A stretch of DNA of 43,786 bases, taken from the IMG/VR virus record IMGVR_UViG_3300030202_000105, positions 4,622 through 48,407 of that record; one strand, given 5' to 3'. The translations under genes were made by a program, and so were the position numbers. Every line of letters begins with the position of its first letter. Position 1 is the first letter of the stretch. The notes below the pieces were generated by a model. It was not told where the DNA came from and did not search any database. It saw only the letters and a list, made by a program, of their open reading frames with translations. Source of the DNA: a virus. Positions 1-8,900 of the stretch are shown here, one piece after another.

Positions 1-1
1 C

Positions 2-124
2 CATAAGTGTACGGTTGTTCAGCTACAAGGATCTGATGTAGAACGTCATGTGTACGCATTACTAGATAACAAATTAGACTCACACACAAAAATTATTGAT
101 TTATACAAGGAACTACTTGCATAA
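2..124 (+). CDS. 3' end of a helicase, probably SNF2/DEAD-like (partial)
   Basis: An open frame runs from the window edge to TAA at 122-124 and gives about 40 residues. It includes SDVERHVYALLDNKL followed by a short helix ending in KELLA. This pattern (a V-E-x-x-VY-x-LL-x-x-KL segment, then a terminal amphipathic helix) matches my recollection of the extreme C-terminus of phage SNF2-type helicases. The catalytic motifs would lie upstream and are not visible, so the family call is an inference. Its position ahead of the SSB and primase genes fits a replication role. Confidence 0.45.
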   Translation, partial: HKCTVVQLQGSDVERHVYALLDNKLDSHTKIIDLYKELLA

Positions 125-133
125 GGCACTATG

Positions 134-169
134 TACCCTTATATTACCTTTCTCGGCAATGAAAGGGTA
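134..169 (+). promoter_or_regulatory. Hairpin pair covering the ribosome-binding site of the next gene
   Basis: CCTTTC (147-152) and GAAAGG (161-166) form a perfect 6-bp stem with an 8-base loop. TACCCTT (134-140) can instead pair with AAGGGTA (163-169) in a 7-bp stem. Both structures hide the likely Shine-Dalgarno AAAGGG (162-167), which sits 7 bases before the ATG at 175. A weak sigma-70-like pair, TTGCAT (117-122) and TATATT (140-145) spaced 17, lies just upstream. Regulation by these structures is an inference. Confidence 0.3.
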
Positions 170-174
170 AGGAC

Positions 175-588
175 ATGGCTGATGCGATAGGAGCGGGTGG
201 TATACCCCTAGCTAAGATGACTAAGGTTTACCTCAAGATCAAGGCAGAACGGGATAGGTTATCCGCTGAATACAAGGAAGCTGACAGCGAATTAGTAAGT
301 CAGCAAGACAAAATAAGAAGCGCGTTACTGGGTTACTTGAAAGAGAACGAACTCAAAAGTGTTAAGACGGATGCTGGTACGTTTTACCGTACGGTGAAGC
401 AGAAGTACTGGACTAGCGATTGGGAGAACATGCACAAGTTTATTCTTGAACATGAAGTACCAGAGTTCTTGGACAAACGACTCAATCAGAAGAATGTACG
501 GGAGTTCTTAGAAGAGAACCCAGACCTTCTTCCGAAAGGGTTAAACGTAGACGCGGAATTCGCGCTAACGATAAGGAAGGGTAAGTGA
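175..588 (+). CDS. Conserved small phage protein of replication module, coiled-coil N-terminus
   Basis: 137 residues. The N-terminal half (about residues 15-55) is charged and predicted helical or coiled-coil (KIKAERDRLSAEYKEADSEL). It is followed by a segment with GTFYRTVKQKY, a Trp-containing helix, and FLEENPDLLPKGLNV near the C-terminus. I recall similar proteins in many phage replication regions, sometimes compared with Gp157-like or nuclease-inhibitor-like proteins, but the function is not established. The ATG at 175 has AAAGGG 7 bases upstream. The stop TGA (586-588) overlaps the next start by one base, which implies translational coupling. Confidence 0.75.
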   Translation: MADAIGAGGIPLAKMTKVYLKIKAERDRLSAEYKEADSELVSQQDKIRSALLGYLKENELKSVKTDAGTFYRTVKQKYWTSDWENMHKFILEHEVPEFLDKRLNQKNVREFLEENPDLLPKGLNVDAEFALTIRKGK

Positions 589-824
589 TGGAGCAATTAG
601 TCCCCATTGAGGATGTCGCGAAGTATTTTAGTGTGTCATTATCCACGACCCGTAAATGGGTTCGGGATGGTGTTATACCCTCAGATACTTATGTGAAAGT
701 AGGCAAGACGCAGAGATTTGCGTTAGCCAAGGTGTCTGAAGCTCTAATGGCAGGTGTTGCAAACGCCCAGCCGGTGCAGCCAGAAGACATTGCAGCGGAG
801 TTTGATGCTGACGAAGACGCATAG
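588..824 (+). CDS. Excisionase/MerR-like helix-turn-helix protein
   Basis: 78 residues from the ATG at 588. This start is preferred over the GTG at 585 because GGAAGG (575-580) lies 7 bases upstream. Residues about 5-50 read as a winged-helix DNA-binding domain of the excisionase type: IEDVAKYFSVSLSTTRKWVRDG, then a basic wing (KVGKTQRFALAKV). The last 20 residues are acidic. It probably binds DNA as a small regulator or recombination factor. No integrase is visible in the window, so excision itself cannot be inferred. It overlaps both neighbours by one base. Confidence 0.7.
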   Translation: MEQLVPIEDVAKYFSVSLSTTRKWVRDGVIPSDTYVKVGKTQRFALAKVSEALMAGVANAQPVQPEDIAAEFDADEDA

Positions 825-1480
825 TGCGCCGAATCAGTATACAGGGTAGTAAGTTTTCTGGGTTAGACCTACAGCCAGACAGTACAGCTATAGACGTAGT
901 TATTGCAAACGCAGCGGTAGTATCACGCGCATTTTACACAGGTGACTACGACCCTAAAGCCAAACGTCTGCCTACATGTTGGTCTAGTGATACCCAGAGA
1001 CCCGCACCTGAAGTACCGCCAGAGCAGAGACAGAGTGCGCGTTGTATTGACTGCTATCACAATGTCCGAGGTTCTGGTAGTGGGGGAGGTAGATCTTGTA
1101 GGTTTAGCCAACGCCTAGCAATTGTTGAAGAGCAAGCGTTAGACACGGTGTACCAGTTGCAAGTACCCGCCTCGTCCATATTTGGTAAGGCTGGAGGTAG
1201 AAGTTCTATGCCTCTACAAGCGTACGCTAAGTTTTTGAGTGGGCATGGAACTCCCTCATTAGCTGTTGTGACGAGGATAAGTTTTGACGAGGGGAGTCCT
1301 GTACCAAAACTGTTCTTTTATCCACAGCGTCCGTTAGAAGAAGATGAGCTTGAGAAGGTTCGGTTTATGGTAGACCACGATGACACGTTAGAGGCTATTG
1401 CGTTTAGCGTAGACCAGCGTGCATCTAAGGGTTCACCGTTTGCTGAAGTAGAAGGGTTCAATATAAATAGTCTAGGTTAA
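824..1480 (+). CDS. Hypothetical protein with cysteine cluster (possible zinc site)
   Basis: 218 residues. Translation starts at GTG 824, whose G is the last base of the previous TAG stop. Four cysteines are arranged TCWSS...RCIDCYHN...RSCRFSQR (about residues 52-93), consistent with a metal-binding knuckle, with a glycine/serine-rich stretch between the last two. The C-terminal half is rich in beta-type sequence. I recall similar proteins next to phage SSB genes but know no function. A role in replication or recombination is suggested only by its place just ahead of the SSB gene. Confidence 0.65.
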   Translation: MRRISIQGSKFSGLDLQPDSTAIDVVIANAAVVSRAFYTGDYDPKAKRLPTCWSSDTQRPAPEVPPEQRQSARCIDCYHNVRGSGSGGGRSCRFSQRLAIVEEQALDTVYQLQVPASSIFGKAGGRSSMPLQAYAKFLSGHGTPSLAVVTRISFDEGSPVPKLFFYPQRPLEEDELEKVRFMVDHDDTLEAIAFSVDQRASKGSPFAEVEGFNINSLG

Positions 1481-1491
1481 GGAGACCAACA

Positions 1492-2223
1492 ATGACTGAT
1501 CCAGTAAGTTTTTTTGTAGTTCAAGATGTGGTTGCGATGTACCCACGTATTGATCGTACGTACAAGTTTGATAACGCAGCGAACCGTAGTATGCCCTGTG
1601 ACCCGTTAGATGACGGTGCAGCATACGAGATGTCGTTCAAGATGCCCGAAGCTAAGGCCAAGGAATTGTTCAAGGCAATGAAGGCGTTTTACGATTTCAA
1701 GAAAGAGAAAAGCTGGCCCGATAAGTTCCCGCTACCTTTTAAGAAAGACGATGATGGTATGTACATCGGTAAGTGTAAGTTGAAAGGTGCTTACGGTACT
1801 GATAAGACTCGTAAGCCACGGCAATTCGATGCTCAGAACAATGAGTTAGCCGCTGACTTTAAGCTAACCACCGGCAGTACAGTCAACATAGCCGTGACCT
1901 TCGTGCCTTACAGTATGAGAGACAACGGGGTTAGCTTACGCATCAACGGCGTTCAAGTAACCAAGTACGAGCCTATGGCTACAACTTCCCCATTCGGCGT
2001 TGTAGAAGGTGGGTTTGAGATGGCTGCACAGAACGCAAGTCCGTTTGCCGATACTACTACCAGCACCAGTGTTGATTTAGTAGAAGACGATTCGGATGAC
2101 ATATTTGGTGATGAGCCAGATACCTCTGTAGTAGAGGAACCTAAGAAGGTCGTTAAGAAGTCTGCGCCTGCACCCAAAGACGACGACGATCTGAGTTCAG
2201 TTATTGAAGACTGGGATGACTAG
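1492..2223 (+). CDS. Single-stranded DNA-binding protein, phage type
   Basis: 243 residues. The N-terminal 160 residues look like an OB-fold domain of the phage SSB type, with aromatic and basic residues (WPDKFPLPFKKDDDGMYIGKCKLK) and a beta-rich part (STVNIAVTFVPY, GVSLRINGVQV). The C-terminal third is flexible and strongly acidic, ending DDDDLSSVIEDWDD. An acidic tail closing in hydrophobic and acidic residues is the usual protein-interaction tip of SSBs such as T7 gp2.5. It should coat unwound DNA and recruit replication proteins. AAGGAGACC upstream gives a good ribosome-binding site. The primase-helicase gene follows. Confidence 0.75.
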   Translation: MTDPVSFFVVQDVVAMYPRIDRTYKFDNAANRSMPCDPLDDGAAYEMSFKMPEAKAKELFKAMKAFYDFKKEKSWPDKFPLPFKKDDDGMYIGKCKLKGAYGTDKTRKPRQFDAQNNELAADFKLTTGSTVNIAVTFVPYSMRDNGVSLRINGVQVTKYEPMATTSPFGVVEGGFEMAAQNASPFADTTTSTSVDLVEDDSDDIFGDEPDTSVVEEPKKVVKKSAPAPKDDDDLSSVIEDWDD

Positions 2224-2314
2224 CCCTAAATAACTACTCCAGTATGGCTAGGTAATACCGAAGAGGGTGCGCCGACACCCCTGCCATGCTGTCTCTCGGC
2301 AATAGGTGCAGAAC
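2224..2314 (+). promoter_or_regulatory. Intergenic spacer with small hairpin and a shared 10-base word
   Basis: GGGTG (2265-2269) pairs with CACCC (2276-2280) around a 6-base loop, a weak hairpin with no T-run. The word TCTCGGCAAT (2294-2303) also occurs at 151-160, again just before a gene start. No good promoter was found. Confidence 0.2.
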
Positions 2315-5212
2315 ATGAATACAAGAGATTTTTTGCGGTGGGTGTTACCCGCCGAAGGGGTATACGTTGCCCTGCAATATAATTTAACGTCTAGCGGGGT
2401 ACGGCAAACATACTTTGACTCGGTAGATGATCTAGCAGAAGCCACCGAATACTACGACAGTATGGGGCAAGATGTGTACTTTGCTATGAGTAACTTCAGG
2501 AAGAAGGAGACTCGTAAAGGTGAAGATGCCAAACATATTAAGTCATTCTTTTTAGATTTAGATGTTGGCGAAGATAAGGTAGCTGAACGCAAGGGTTTTG
2601 CCACACAAGATGACGCACTACGTAGGTTAGAAGAGTTCCGCGTGGCGTTAGAACTACCAGAACCTCTTATAGTTAACTCAGGGCGTGGTATACATGTCTA
2701 CTGGGGTCTATCAGAGTCCATACCAGTAGAGCAGTGGAAGGTAGTAGCTGACCAGTTTAAAGCTAAGTGCAGAGAGTTTGGGCTTGAGATAGACCCCGCA
2801 GTACCTGCTGACATGGCACGAGTTCTTCGTGTAGTAGGCACGCACAATTACAAACCTGAAACCCCCGCACCAGTAGAAGTCATAGGTGACGTACCCGCTG
2901 AAGTTAACTTTGACTTCTTTGCTAGTAAGCTGGGCATGGACACGATACCAGTTCCCAAGAAGTACACACCTGCGGATGGGCCAAGTGACCTACGCGAAGC
3001 ACTACTGAAAAATATCAAGTACAGCTTCAAAGACATACTTATCAAGAGCCAGAGTGGTAAGGGCTGTAAACAGTTAGGCAGAATAATAAGTGGGCAAGCC
3101 GAAGCCTCAGAGCCTATGTGGAGAGCAGGGTTGTCTATCGCTAAGTTCTGCGAAGACGGCGAGAAGGCAGCGCACAAGATCTCTGAGAAGCACGCCGAAT
3201 ACACCCCAGAGCTTACGCTCAAGAAACTAGACCTAATTAAAGGCCCGTACCGCTGCACAACATTCGACGAGAACGAGGCTGGCATATGTATGGATTGCCC
3301 TAACTGGGGCAAGATAAAATCACCGATTGCTCTGGGGCGTAAGATACCCGAAGCCGAAGCGAACGAAGATGGTACATACGCTATCGAAGAGGGTTTTGAT
3401 GAACTAGAAACAGTTGAAGGCACGCTGCTGCTCGATAGTGGTAGTAAAGAACTTTACCCAGAACACGTTATACCTGTCTACCCGCGTCCTTACTTTCGAG
3501 GGGTCAACGGTGGTGTGTACGTTAGGCATGTGAGTGTCGATGGGGAAGTTGATGAGCATGTCATCTACCACCATGACGTATATGTGACGCAGCGGATAGT
3601 AGATATAGAAGAAGGTGAGTCCGTAGTTTGTAGGATACACCTACCGAAAGACGGCGTGCGTGAGTTTGTAGTACCTCTTACAGCAATAACTTCACGAGAA
3701 GAATTTAGAAAAAAAATGGCGATACAAGGTGTCGCTCTCCCACAAATAAACGACTTGATGCAATATATGATTACTTGGGTAAACGAATTACAAACAACTT
3801 CCACAGCAGCCACAGCACGGCGGCAGTTTGGTTGGGTAGATGAGAACATGGATGCCTTTATTCTAGGGGACAAAGAGATACATGCAGATCGCATCGAACG
3901 CAACCCGCCGTCTACACCTACCGCCGCACTAATCCCATACCTCAAGCCGAAGGGTACGTTGGAGGCGTGGAAAGAGATGGCTAATTTCTACAACACGCGG
4001 CCTGAACTGGTAATGCACCAGTACGTTGTATGTACAGCATTCGGCTCTCCGCTAATGAGCTTCTTACCTCAAAACGCTTGCGCGTTACACATACACAGTC
4101 CACTTAGCGGGTGCGGTAAAACAGCGGCTATACGGGTAGCGGGTTCGGTGTGGGGTGCCAAAAAAGGTATGATGATAACTGAAGAGGATACTGACGCGAC
4201 AAAGTTCAATCGCGCAGAGGTGTTGCACAGTCTACCGTTTTACATAGATGAAATGACTAACGCGGAGAGTAAGCAGCTAAGTAAGTTGGCGTATCAAATA
4301 TCCTCTGGTGAACAGCGTGGGCGTATGGCTGGTGGGGCTAATCTTGAGCGTTCTCGTGGTGAATCGTGGCACCTCTCATGTGTAACTACAGGTAACGCCA
4401 GTGTCATTGAGCGTATCGCAGCAACCAAGCAAGCGCCGAAAGCAGAGGCACAAAGGATGCTGGAGTGGAGAGCGCAACGAGTATTTGGCAGCACTGAGGA
4501 GAAGAAAGGCACCGATGTGTTTGATATAGCTATAAAGGAGAACTACGGACACGCGGGGATCATCTACATACAATACGTTATGCAGAACCTTGAAACAGTT
4601 AAGAAGCTAGTGTTCGAGAACCAGCGGCTAGTAGATGAAGCGGCAGGGCTTACAGCGGAGAATCGCTTTTGGTCAGCCGGTGCAGCTACCACAATAACTG
4701 GTGCATATATTGCCCAGCAGCTAGGACTAATTGACTACGATCTCGAAGCGTTATTTGCGTGGACTGTTAAGTTACTCAAGACAAACCTACAGTCGGTAAG
4801 TGATATGGGTATGTCTGTAGAGCAGACATTGAACGACTACATAGCGGAAAACTTTAACAACATCTTAATGCTCAAGAGTACGGATGACCTACGTAAGTTG
4901 GTGGGGGAGCCTAGTAATGGGTTGGATTCACTTGTTGTACCGGATGCGCTACCACGGGGTAAGCTGATAGCACGTTACGAGACTGACATTCAGAAAGCAT
5001 ATTTATTACCTAAACCCTTGAAGTCTTGGTGTGCAACACAGCAGATAAACTATGGTGCCTTCATGGAGGATCTGAAGACTAAGTTAGGGGCGAAACGGGG
5101 TAAGGTTCGGTTGGGTAAGGGTACGCACCTAAACCTACCACCAAGTGCCGTTATTATAGTTAATTGCCGGTTGTTTACTGACGACCACGTAGATAGTGGA
5201 GTGGGGGACTAA
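2315..5212 (+). CDS. PrimPol (archaeo-eukaryotic primase) fused to DUF927-like helicase
   Basis: About 965 residues from the ATG at 2315, which has AGG 8 bases upstream; an in-frame GTG at 2306 is possible but has no ribosome-binding site. Numbering here is from the GTG. The primase domain shows the catalytic Asp pair FFLDLDVG (D84, D86), the SGRGIHVYW motif (125-133) and RVLRVVGTHNYK (172-183), as in AEP/PrimPol enzymes. The C-terminal half carries a P-loop SGCGKT (601-606) and a Walker B FYIDE (D648, E649), resembling DUF927-type superfamily 3 helicases. It most likely makes primers and unwinds DNA at the phage origin or fork. A cysteine-bearing linker lies between the domains (around residue 330). 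It overlaps the next gene by one base. Confidence 0.85.
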   Translation: MNTRDFLRWVLPAEGVYVALQYNLTSSGVRQTYFDSVDDLAEATEYYDSMGQDVYFAMSNFRKKETRKGEDAKHIKSFFLDLDVGEDKVAERKGFATQDDALRRLEEFRVALELPEPLIVNSGRGIHVYWGLSESIPVEQWKVVADQFKAKCREFGLEIDPAVPADMARVLRVVGTHNYKPETPAPVEVIGDVPAEVNFDFFASKLGMDTIPVPKKYTPADGPSDLREALLKNIKYSFKDILIKSQSGKGCKQLGRIISGQAEASEPMWRAGLSIAKFCEDGEKAAHKISEKHAEYTPELTLKKLDLIKGPYRCTTFDENEAGICMDCPNWGKIKSPIALGRKIPEAEANEDGTYAIEEGFDELETVEGTLLLDSGSKELYPEHVIPVYPRPYFRGVNGGVYVRHVSVDGEVDEHVIYHHDVYVTQRIVDIEEGESVVCRIHLPKDGVREFVVPLTAITSREEFRKKMAIQGVALPQINDLMQYMITWVNELQTTSTAATARRQFGWVDENMDAFILGDKEIHADRIERNPPSTPTAALIPYLKPKGTLEAWKEMANFYNTRPELVMHQYVVCTAFGSPLMSFLPQNACALHIHSPLSGCGKTAAIRVAGSVWGAKKGMMITEEDTDATKFNRAEVLHSLPFYIDEMTNAESKQLSKLAYQISSGEQRGRMAGGANLERSRGESWHLSCVTTGNASVIERIAATKQAPKAEAQRMLEWRAQRVFGSTEEKKGTDVFDIAIKENYGHAGIIYIQYVMQNLETVKKLVFENQRLVDEAAGLTAENRFWSAGAATTITGAYIAQQLGLIDYDLEALFAWTVKLLKTNLQSVSDMGMSVEQTLNDYIAENFNNILMLKSTDDLRKLVGEPSNGLDSLVVPDALPRGKLIARYETDIQKAYLLPKPLKSWCATQQINYGAFMEDLKTKLGAKRGKVRLGKGTHLNLPPSAVIIVNCRLFTDDHVDSGVGD

Positions 5213-5520
5213 TGAGTAAGACATTTTTAGCAGCGATACATGCCCAGAACAAAGCACTGAAGATGGGCAAGGAACGAGGTAAACGCTACTATGCAGCCGA
5301 ACCAAACATCACACCAATACCTCGTGGGGGACACGGTAAATTTGAACGTGTGCTACCTGAAAAAGAAATTATGGAGGTGTTAGAAGCTCATAAGCACGGT
5401 GTGGGTAGGGCCAAGATAGCGCAACAAACAGGTATGAAACCCGCTGCGGTGTACAACATAACCCGCAGGTACGAGCTAAAACAGGGTGGTGGATTCAGGA
5501 CATTGAGTAAAGATGAATGA
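5212..5520 (+). CDS. Small basic HTH protein
   Basis: 102 residues. The N-terminus is basic and flexible. Residues about 50-90 (EIMEVLEAHKHGVGRAKIAQQTG, then KPAAVYNITRRY) form a likely helix-turn-helix of the resolvase/homeodomain-like type, with recognition helix around PAAVYNITRRY. It is probably a DNA-binding regulator. It is coupled to the primase-helicase by a TAATG overlap and to the next gene by an 8-base overlap, so it belongs to the same plus-strand operon. Confidence 0.65.
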   Translation: MSKTFLAAIHAQNKALKMGKERGKRYYAAEPNITPIPRGGHGKFERVLPEKEIMEVLEAHKHGVGRAKIAQQTGMKPAAVYNITRRYELKQGGGFRTLSKDE

Positions 5521-5743
5521 TACCGTACTCAAGCTGCACGATATAAACCCAGATGGGCTACGTATCGTTGTGGATTGGGGCGCTATGGTGGTGGGTAGTT
5601 CTATATTCATCCCCTGCGTCAATACAACCGAGGCTATACAGCAGGTTAAGAAGATATGTGTAGCCGGTATGGGTTGGGATATTGAGGTAAGGACAGTAGT
5701 TGAAACACCTTATTTGGGTGTACGTGTGTGGCGTATTTTATGA
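5513..5743 (+). CDS. Hypothetical small protein, last gene of the plus-strand operon
   Basis: 76 residues with no recognised motif. The sequence alternates hydrophobic and polar residues (GLRIVVDWGAMVVGSSIFIPCVNT, then a helix TEAIQQVKKICVAG), suggesting a small alpha/beta fold. The ATG (5513) overlaps the end of the previous gene by 8 bases, which supports it being a translated member of the operon. Downstream come the repeat at 5744-5773 and the terminator at 5871-5915. Confidence 0.55.
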   Translation: MNDTVLKLHDINPDGLRIVVDWGAMVVGSSIFIPCVNTTEAIQQVKKICVAGMGWDIEVRTVVETPYLGVRVWRIL

Positions 5744-5773
5744 GCGTTTATGGGCGTTCACGGGGGTTCATGG
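5744..5773 (+). repeat. Three tandem imperfect 10-base repeats after the operon
   Basis: Directly after the TGA at 5741-5743 come GCGTTTATGG, GCGTTCACGG and GGGTTCATGG, three copies in register differing at one to three positions. The function is unknown. It could be a protein-binding array or a slippage product. Confidence 0.5.
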
Positions 5774-5836
5774 AACTATATGAAACTTATTGGACAACAT
5801 AGGGCGGTATGGTACTATCCGCTGAGATAAGGTCAT
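5768..5836 (-). CDS. Possible 22-codon micro-ORF with strong RBS downstream of the late operon
   Basis: On the minus strand GGGAGGAG (complement of 5841-5848) precedes an ATG (5834-5836), with 6 bases between the GGAGG core and the ATG. The 22 codons (MTLSQRIVPYRPMLSNKF...) end in TGA at 5768-5770. The start lies inside the loop of an inverted repeat AGATAAG/CTTATCT (5825-5831 and 5857-5863). It is too short to test by coding statistics and could be chance. Confidence 0.18.
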   Translation of the reverse strand: MTLSQRIVPYRPMLSNKFHIVP

Positions 5837-5870
5837 CGGTCTCCTCCCAGTGAAGTCTTATCTGCCTTCG

Positions 5871-5915
5871 CCCCCTACCGTAGCGTCCCCTCGTATGCGG
5901 TAGGGGGTTTCTTCT
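5871..5915 (+). terminator. Intrinsic terminator of the plus-strand operon
   Basis: CCCCCTACCG (5871-5880) pairs perfectly with CGGTAGGGGG (5898-5907) over 10 bp. TTTCTTCT follows on the plus strand. It stands between convergent transcription units and protects the end of the late operon. On the minus strand no T-run follows, so it is better as a plus-strand terminator. Confidence 0.8.
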
Positions 5916-8900
5916 ATAAAAACCCTACGTCATCTACCGCGCTCTTCATGTAAGGAGATAGCAGCACACCATTGTGCATCTTAGTTTCGGTGGTTAAGTG
6001 CCTACGCATAGATCTCTCTATAGTATCTGGGGTTATAACTAGCTTGGGATCTATATACGTGATCTCTTCCTCGTTAAACTCATCCATCTTATCCCGCACT
6101 AGGTCAGCCTCATCAAAGTCACCGAATCTTATAGCTATATAGTAACGCTTCAGTAACTTACTACGCTTATTTCTAGCAGCGTCTTCCATGCCCTTAGCCG
6201 CAGAAGTCTCTCCTATTGCACGAGTGTATGCGGTGGGTGGGAACCCTAACAACTGAGTGATTATGTCGCCGTTGGTAAGGTCGTCATAGATAACGTCCCC
6301 CCGTCGAGTAAGAATGCCTTCGTCTCTAGGGTATCGTATAAGAGCTTTATAGCCGTTACGTACAGCACCCGGCATCATGGACTCTATGCCTCGCTCAATC
6401 TCACCGTCCATTATCTCATTGAAGCCGTCTATTGCTCTGGAAGTTACACTCCACGCAGGGCCACCGAAGTAGTGTCCGAGTGTTTCTTCTGGGGATGGGT
6501 CACTGTTAAACTTATCAGCCTCAACCAGTAGGTCAGTTAACTTAACTCGCTGCGACACATCAAGCCCAGTAGCTTCAGATAGAACGCCCTTAAACAACGC
6601 ATCGTTATCTAGGTAGCTTCGTAGTGCCTCATCTGCGTTTTCTTCATAATCTTCTTGGAACATGTCATAGAGCATAGACACCAAACCGTATAGCGGTACG
6701 CCTTGTATCCCCGCAAAGAATACGGCTGACAGGTGTATACCTGCGAGTTGCTTAAACGCTTGGTTGCGTAATTCTCTACTCTCTGCGTTGTCTCCGGGAA
6801 ATGCGTTATCCACAACCTGCTTACCAGTCTTTAGCATCGTGTAATACATCTGAATGCCGTAACCCTTGTACATAAGAGCTATACGACCAAGACCTTCGCG
6901 TGCGTAACGTGGGCCGGTTTCTAGCGTAGCACCACCGTTAATCTGCTGTGTTCTGTACAGAGCTTCTTCTGCCGCTTGCTGTTTCTGCTCTGCCGTGGGT
7001 GTGTTCTTACCTGCCAGCTTATTTAGTTCCAGCTTGTACGCCGCGATCATGGTGACTTGGCGGTTCATAACTTCCGCGCTGTGAAACATAATTGCAGAGG
7101 CGTTTGTTATTTTATCCATCGTGCTTACTGCGCGACCTGACTGATCGACACTCAGTGTCTCTGCTAAGAAAGATGTATTTAACTCACCACGTTTAGCTGC
7201 AAGTTGAATCATAGGAAGTATTAAATCTAGCTCTTCCTTAAAAGCCTTAGCCGCTTTGGGGTCTTTAGGTAGCTTTATATCTTCACGTATTGAGTATTGG
7301 TAGGTGTCTTCGCCTCCCTTACCGGCAACTTTCTTGTAGGTAAAATAGTTATCCAACGAAGGTATGGTGTACTTGTCTGTGATCTTATTGGATTCTATGT
7401 CGTTACCAAACAAGTCTTGTTTAGCGTGAGGCATATAAGATCCACCAAACAACTTAGTCGCACTACCTAGAGCCGTCGACGCTTTACTATACCCGTACTC
7501 ACCTGCAAGCATGGGATACGCAAACAATGGTATCTGCGATAAGTTAACCAATGCAGACGAAGCGTTAAAACCAATAGTGTATATAAACGCGCCACGGTTA
7601 AGGTTCTTGGCGATGTTATCCGCTGGAGGACTAACAGCAAACCCAGCACGATCCATCATCTCTTCTAATACAGCTTCTGCGCGGTCATTTTGCAGATCGG
7701 GTCTTACAAACTTCTTTGGATTTTTAGGTTCACCCTTTGCGTCAAGCTCTGCTGCATAAAACAATCCTTGTACTGCGTTAGCTACTGCGTCTATCTTGTT
7801 ACTCCCACGCAGTCTAGCTGCCTGCCGAGCCATGTCGTATGCTTTACTCCTAGCGGCTTCAATGGCATCCATGTCGTAGCCCAAAGACTTTTTACGGCGA
7901 ATCAGTGACTTGGAGAAAGCCGTTTCTGGCATTGCCTCAATGTATAGTTGTGCAATCTGTTCTTGAGTCGCTGTCGGTATACTTGTGTCTTTTAATATAC
8001 TTAGTATTTGCCCCATAAACGCACTTGAGGGCGCATCTTTTTGTTCTAAGGACTTTCGGAGTCTATTAGGATCATAGGTTTCAACTTCGTAACCCATAGA
8101 TTCAAATTCTTTTAGGGCGTAATTACGCTCTCCTAAGTTTTCGTATGTAATATACGCGGGGTTCTCTAAGTCTTTCGGGTTTCGTACAGCCAGCCAGTGC
8201 TTACCCTTACGTGTTAGGGGGAAGTATGGTTCTACGTTTGATGCAGCTAACATCCTAGCCAGCATTTGGTTTTTAAGGCTGGTCTTTACACCTTCATCTA
8301 CATCTAGGCCATCAATCCTACCTTCTAAAGAAGCAACCATGTCTTTAGAAATGTCTGCGTATATCTTACGTAAGTTCTTATACGCTTGCCTACCTTCAGC
8401 ACCTAGAGTGCTACTGGTGTATTCTTTACGTAGCTCTTTATAACGGTCTATCTTTAGTTGTTTAGTACCGTCTACAGTCTGCTTACCGTACTTCTTGGTG
8501 GCTTCGTCTAGGGTTAACTCTGGGTCTACTTCATCAATGGTGCTGGAGTACACAAGGTTGTTGAACGCCTTCATTGTATTTTTAGACGCTGTAGTAGACC
8601 ATCGCACGATAGGGTCAAGTGCCTTCCTAACCACATCTTCAGACTTAGTTAGTAGGTCACGCTGTTCTTTAATAGCATCACCTAACTCAGTTGCACCCTC
8701 AATGTTTAGCTTGCCAGCAATGTCATCAAACACTGGTTGGTTGGGCAGTACACCCAGAGTCTTACGCATAACACCTTTCAGGTAAGGATTCTGGTCGGGA
8801 GTAAATACCGCCATAAAATTACGTATTACTGAGGCTTTGCCTTCCTTTGAGGTTAGGTTTGACCTGCTTGCAGCTAGATAATCATTTACTTTTCTAACGC

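Noticed and set aside
585-587. GTG as start of the excisionase-like gene
   Set aside because: The ATG three bases later has ideal SD spacing and the usual one-base overlap with the preceding stop.
5744-5913. tRNA gene or prophage attachment site in the convergent gap
   Set aside because: No cloverleaf could be drawn and no integrase is present in the window; only repeats and a terminator are supported.
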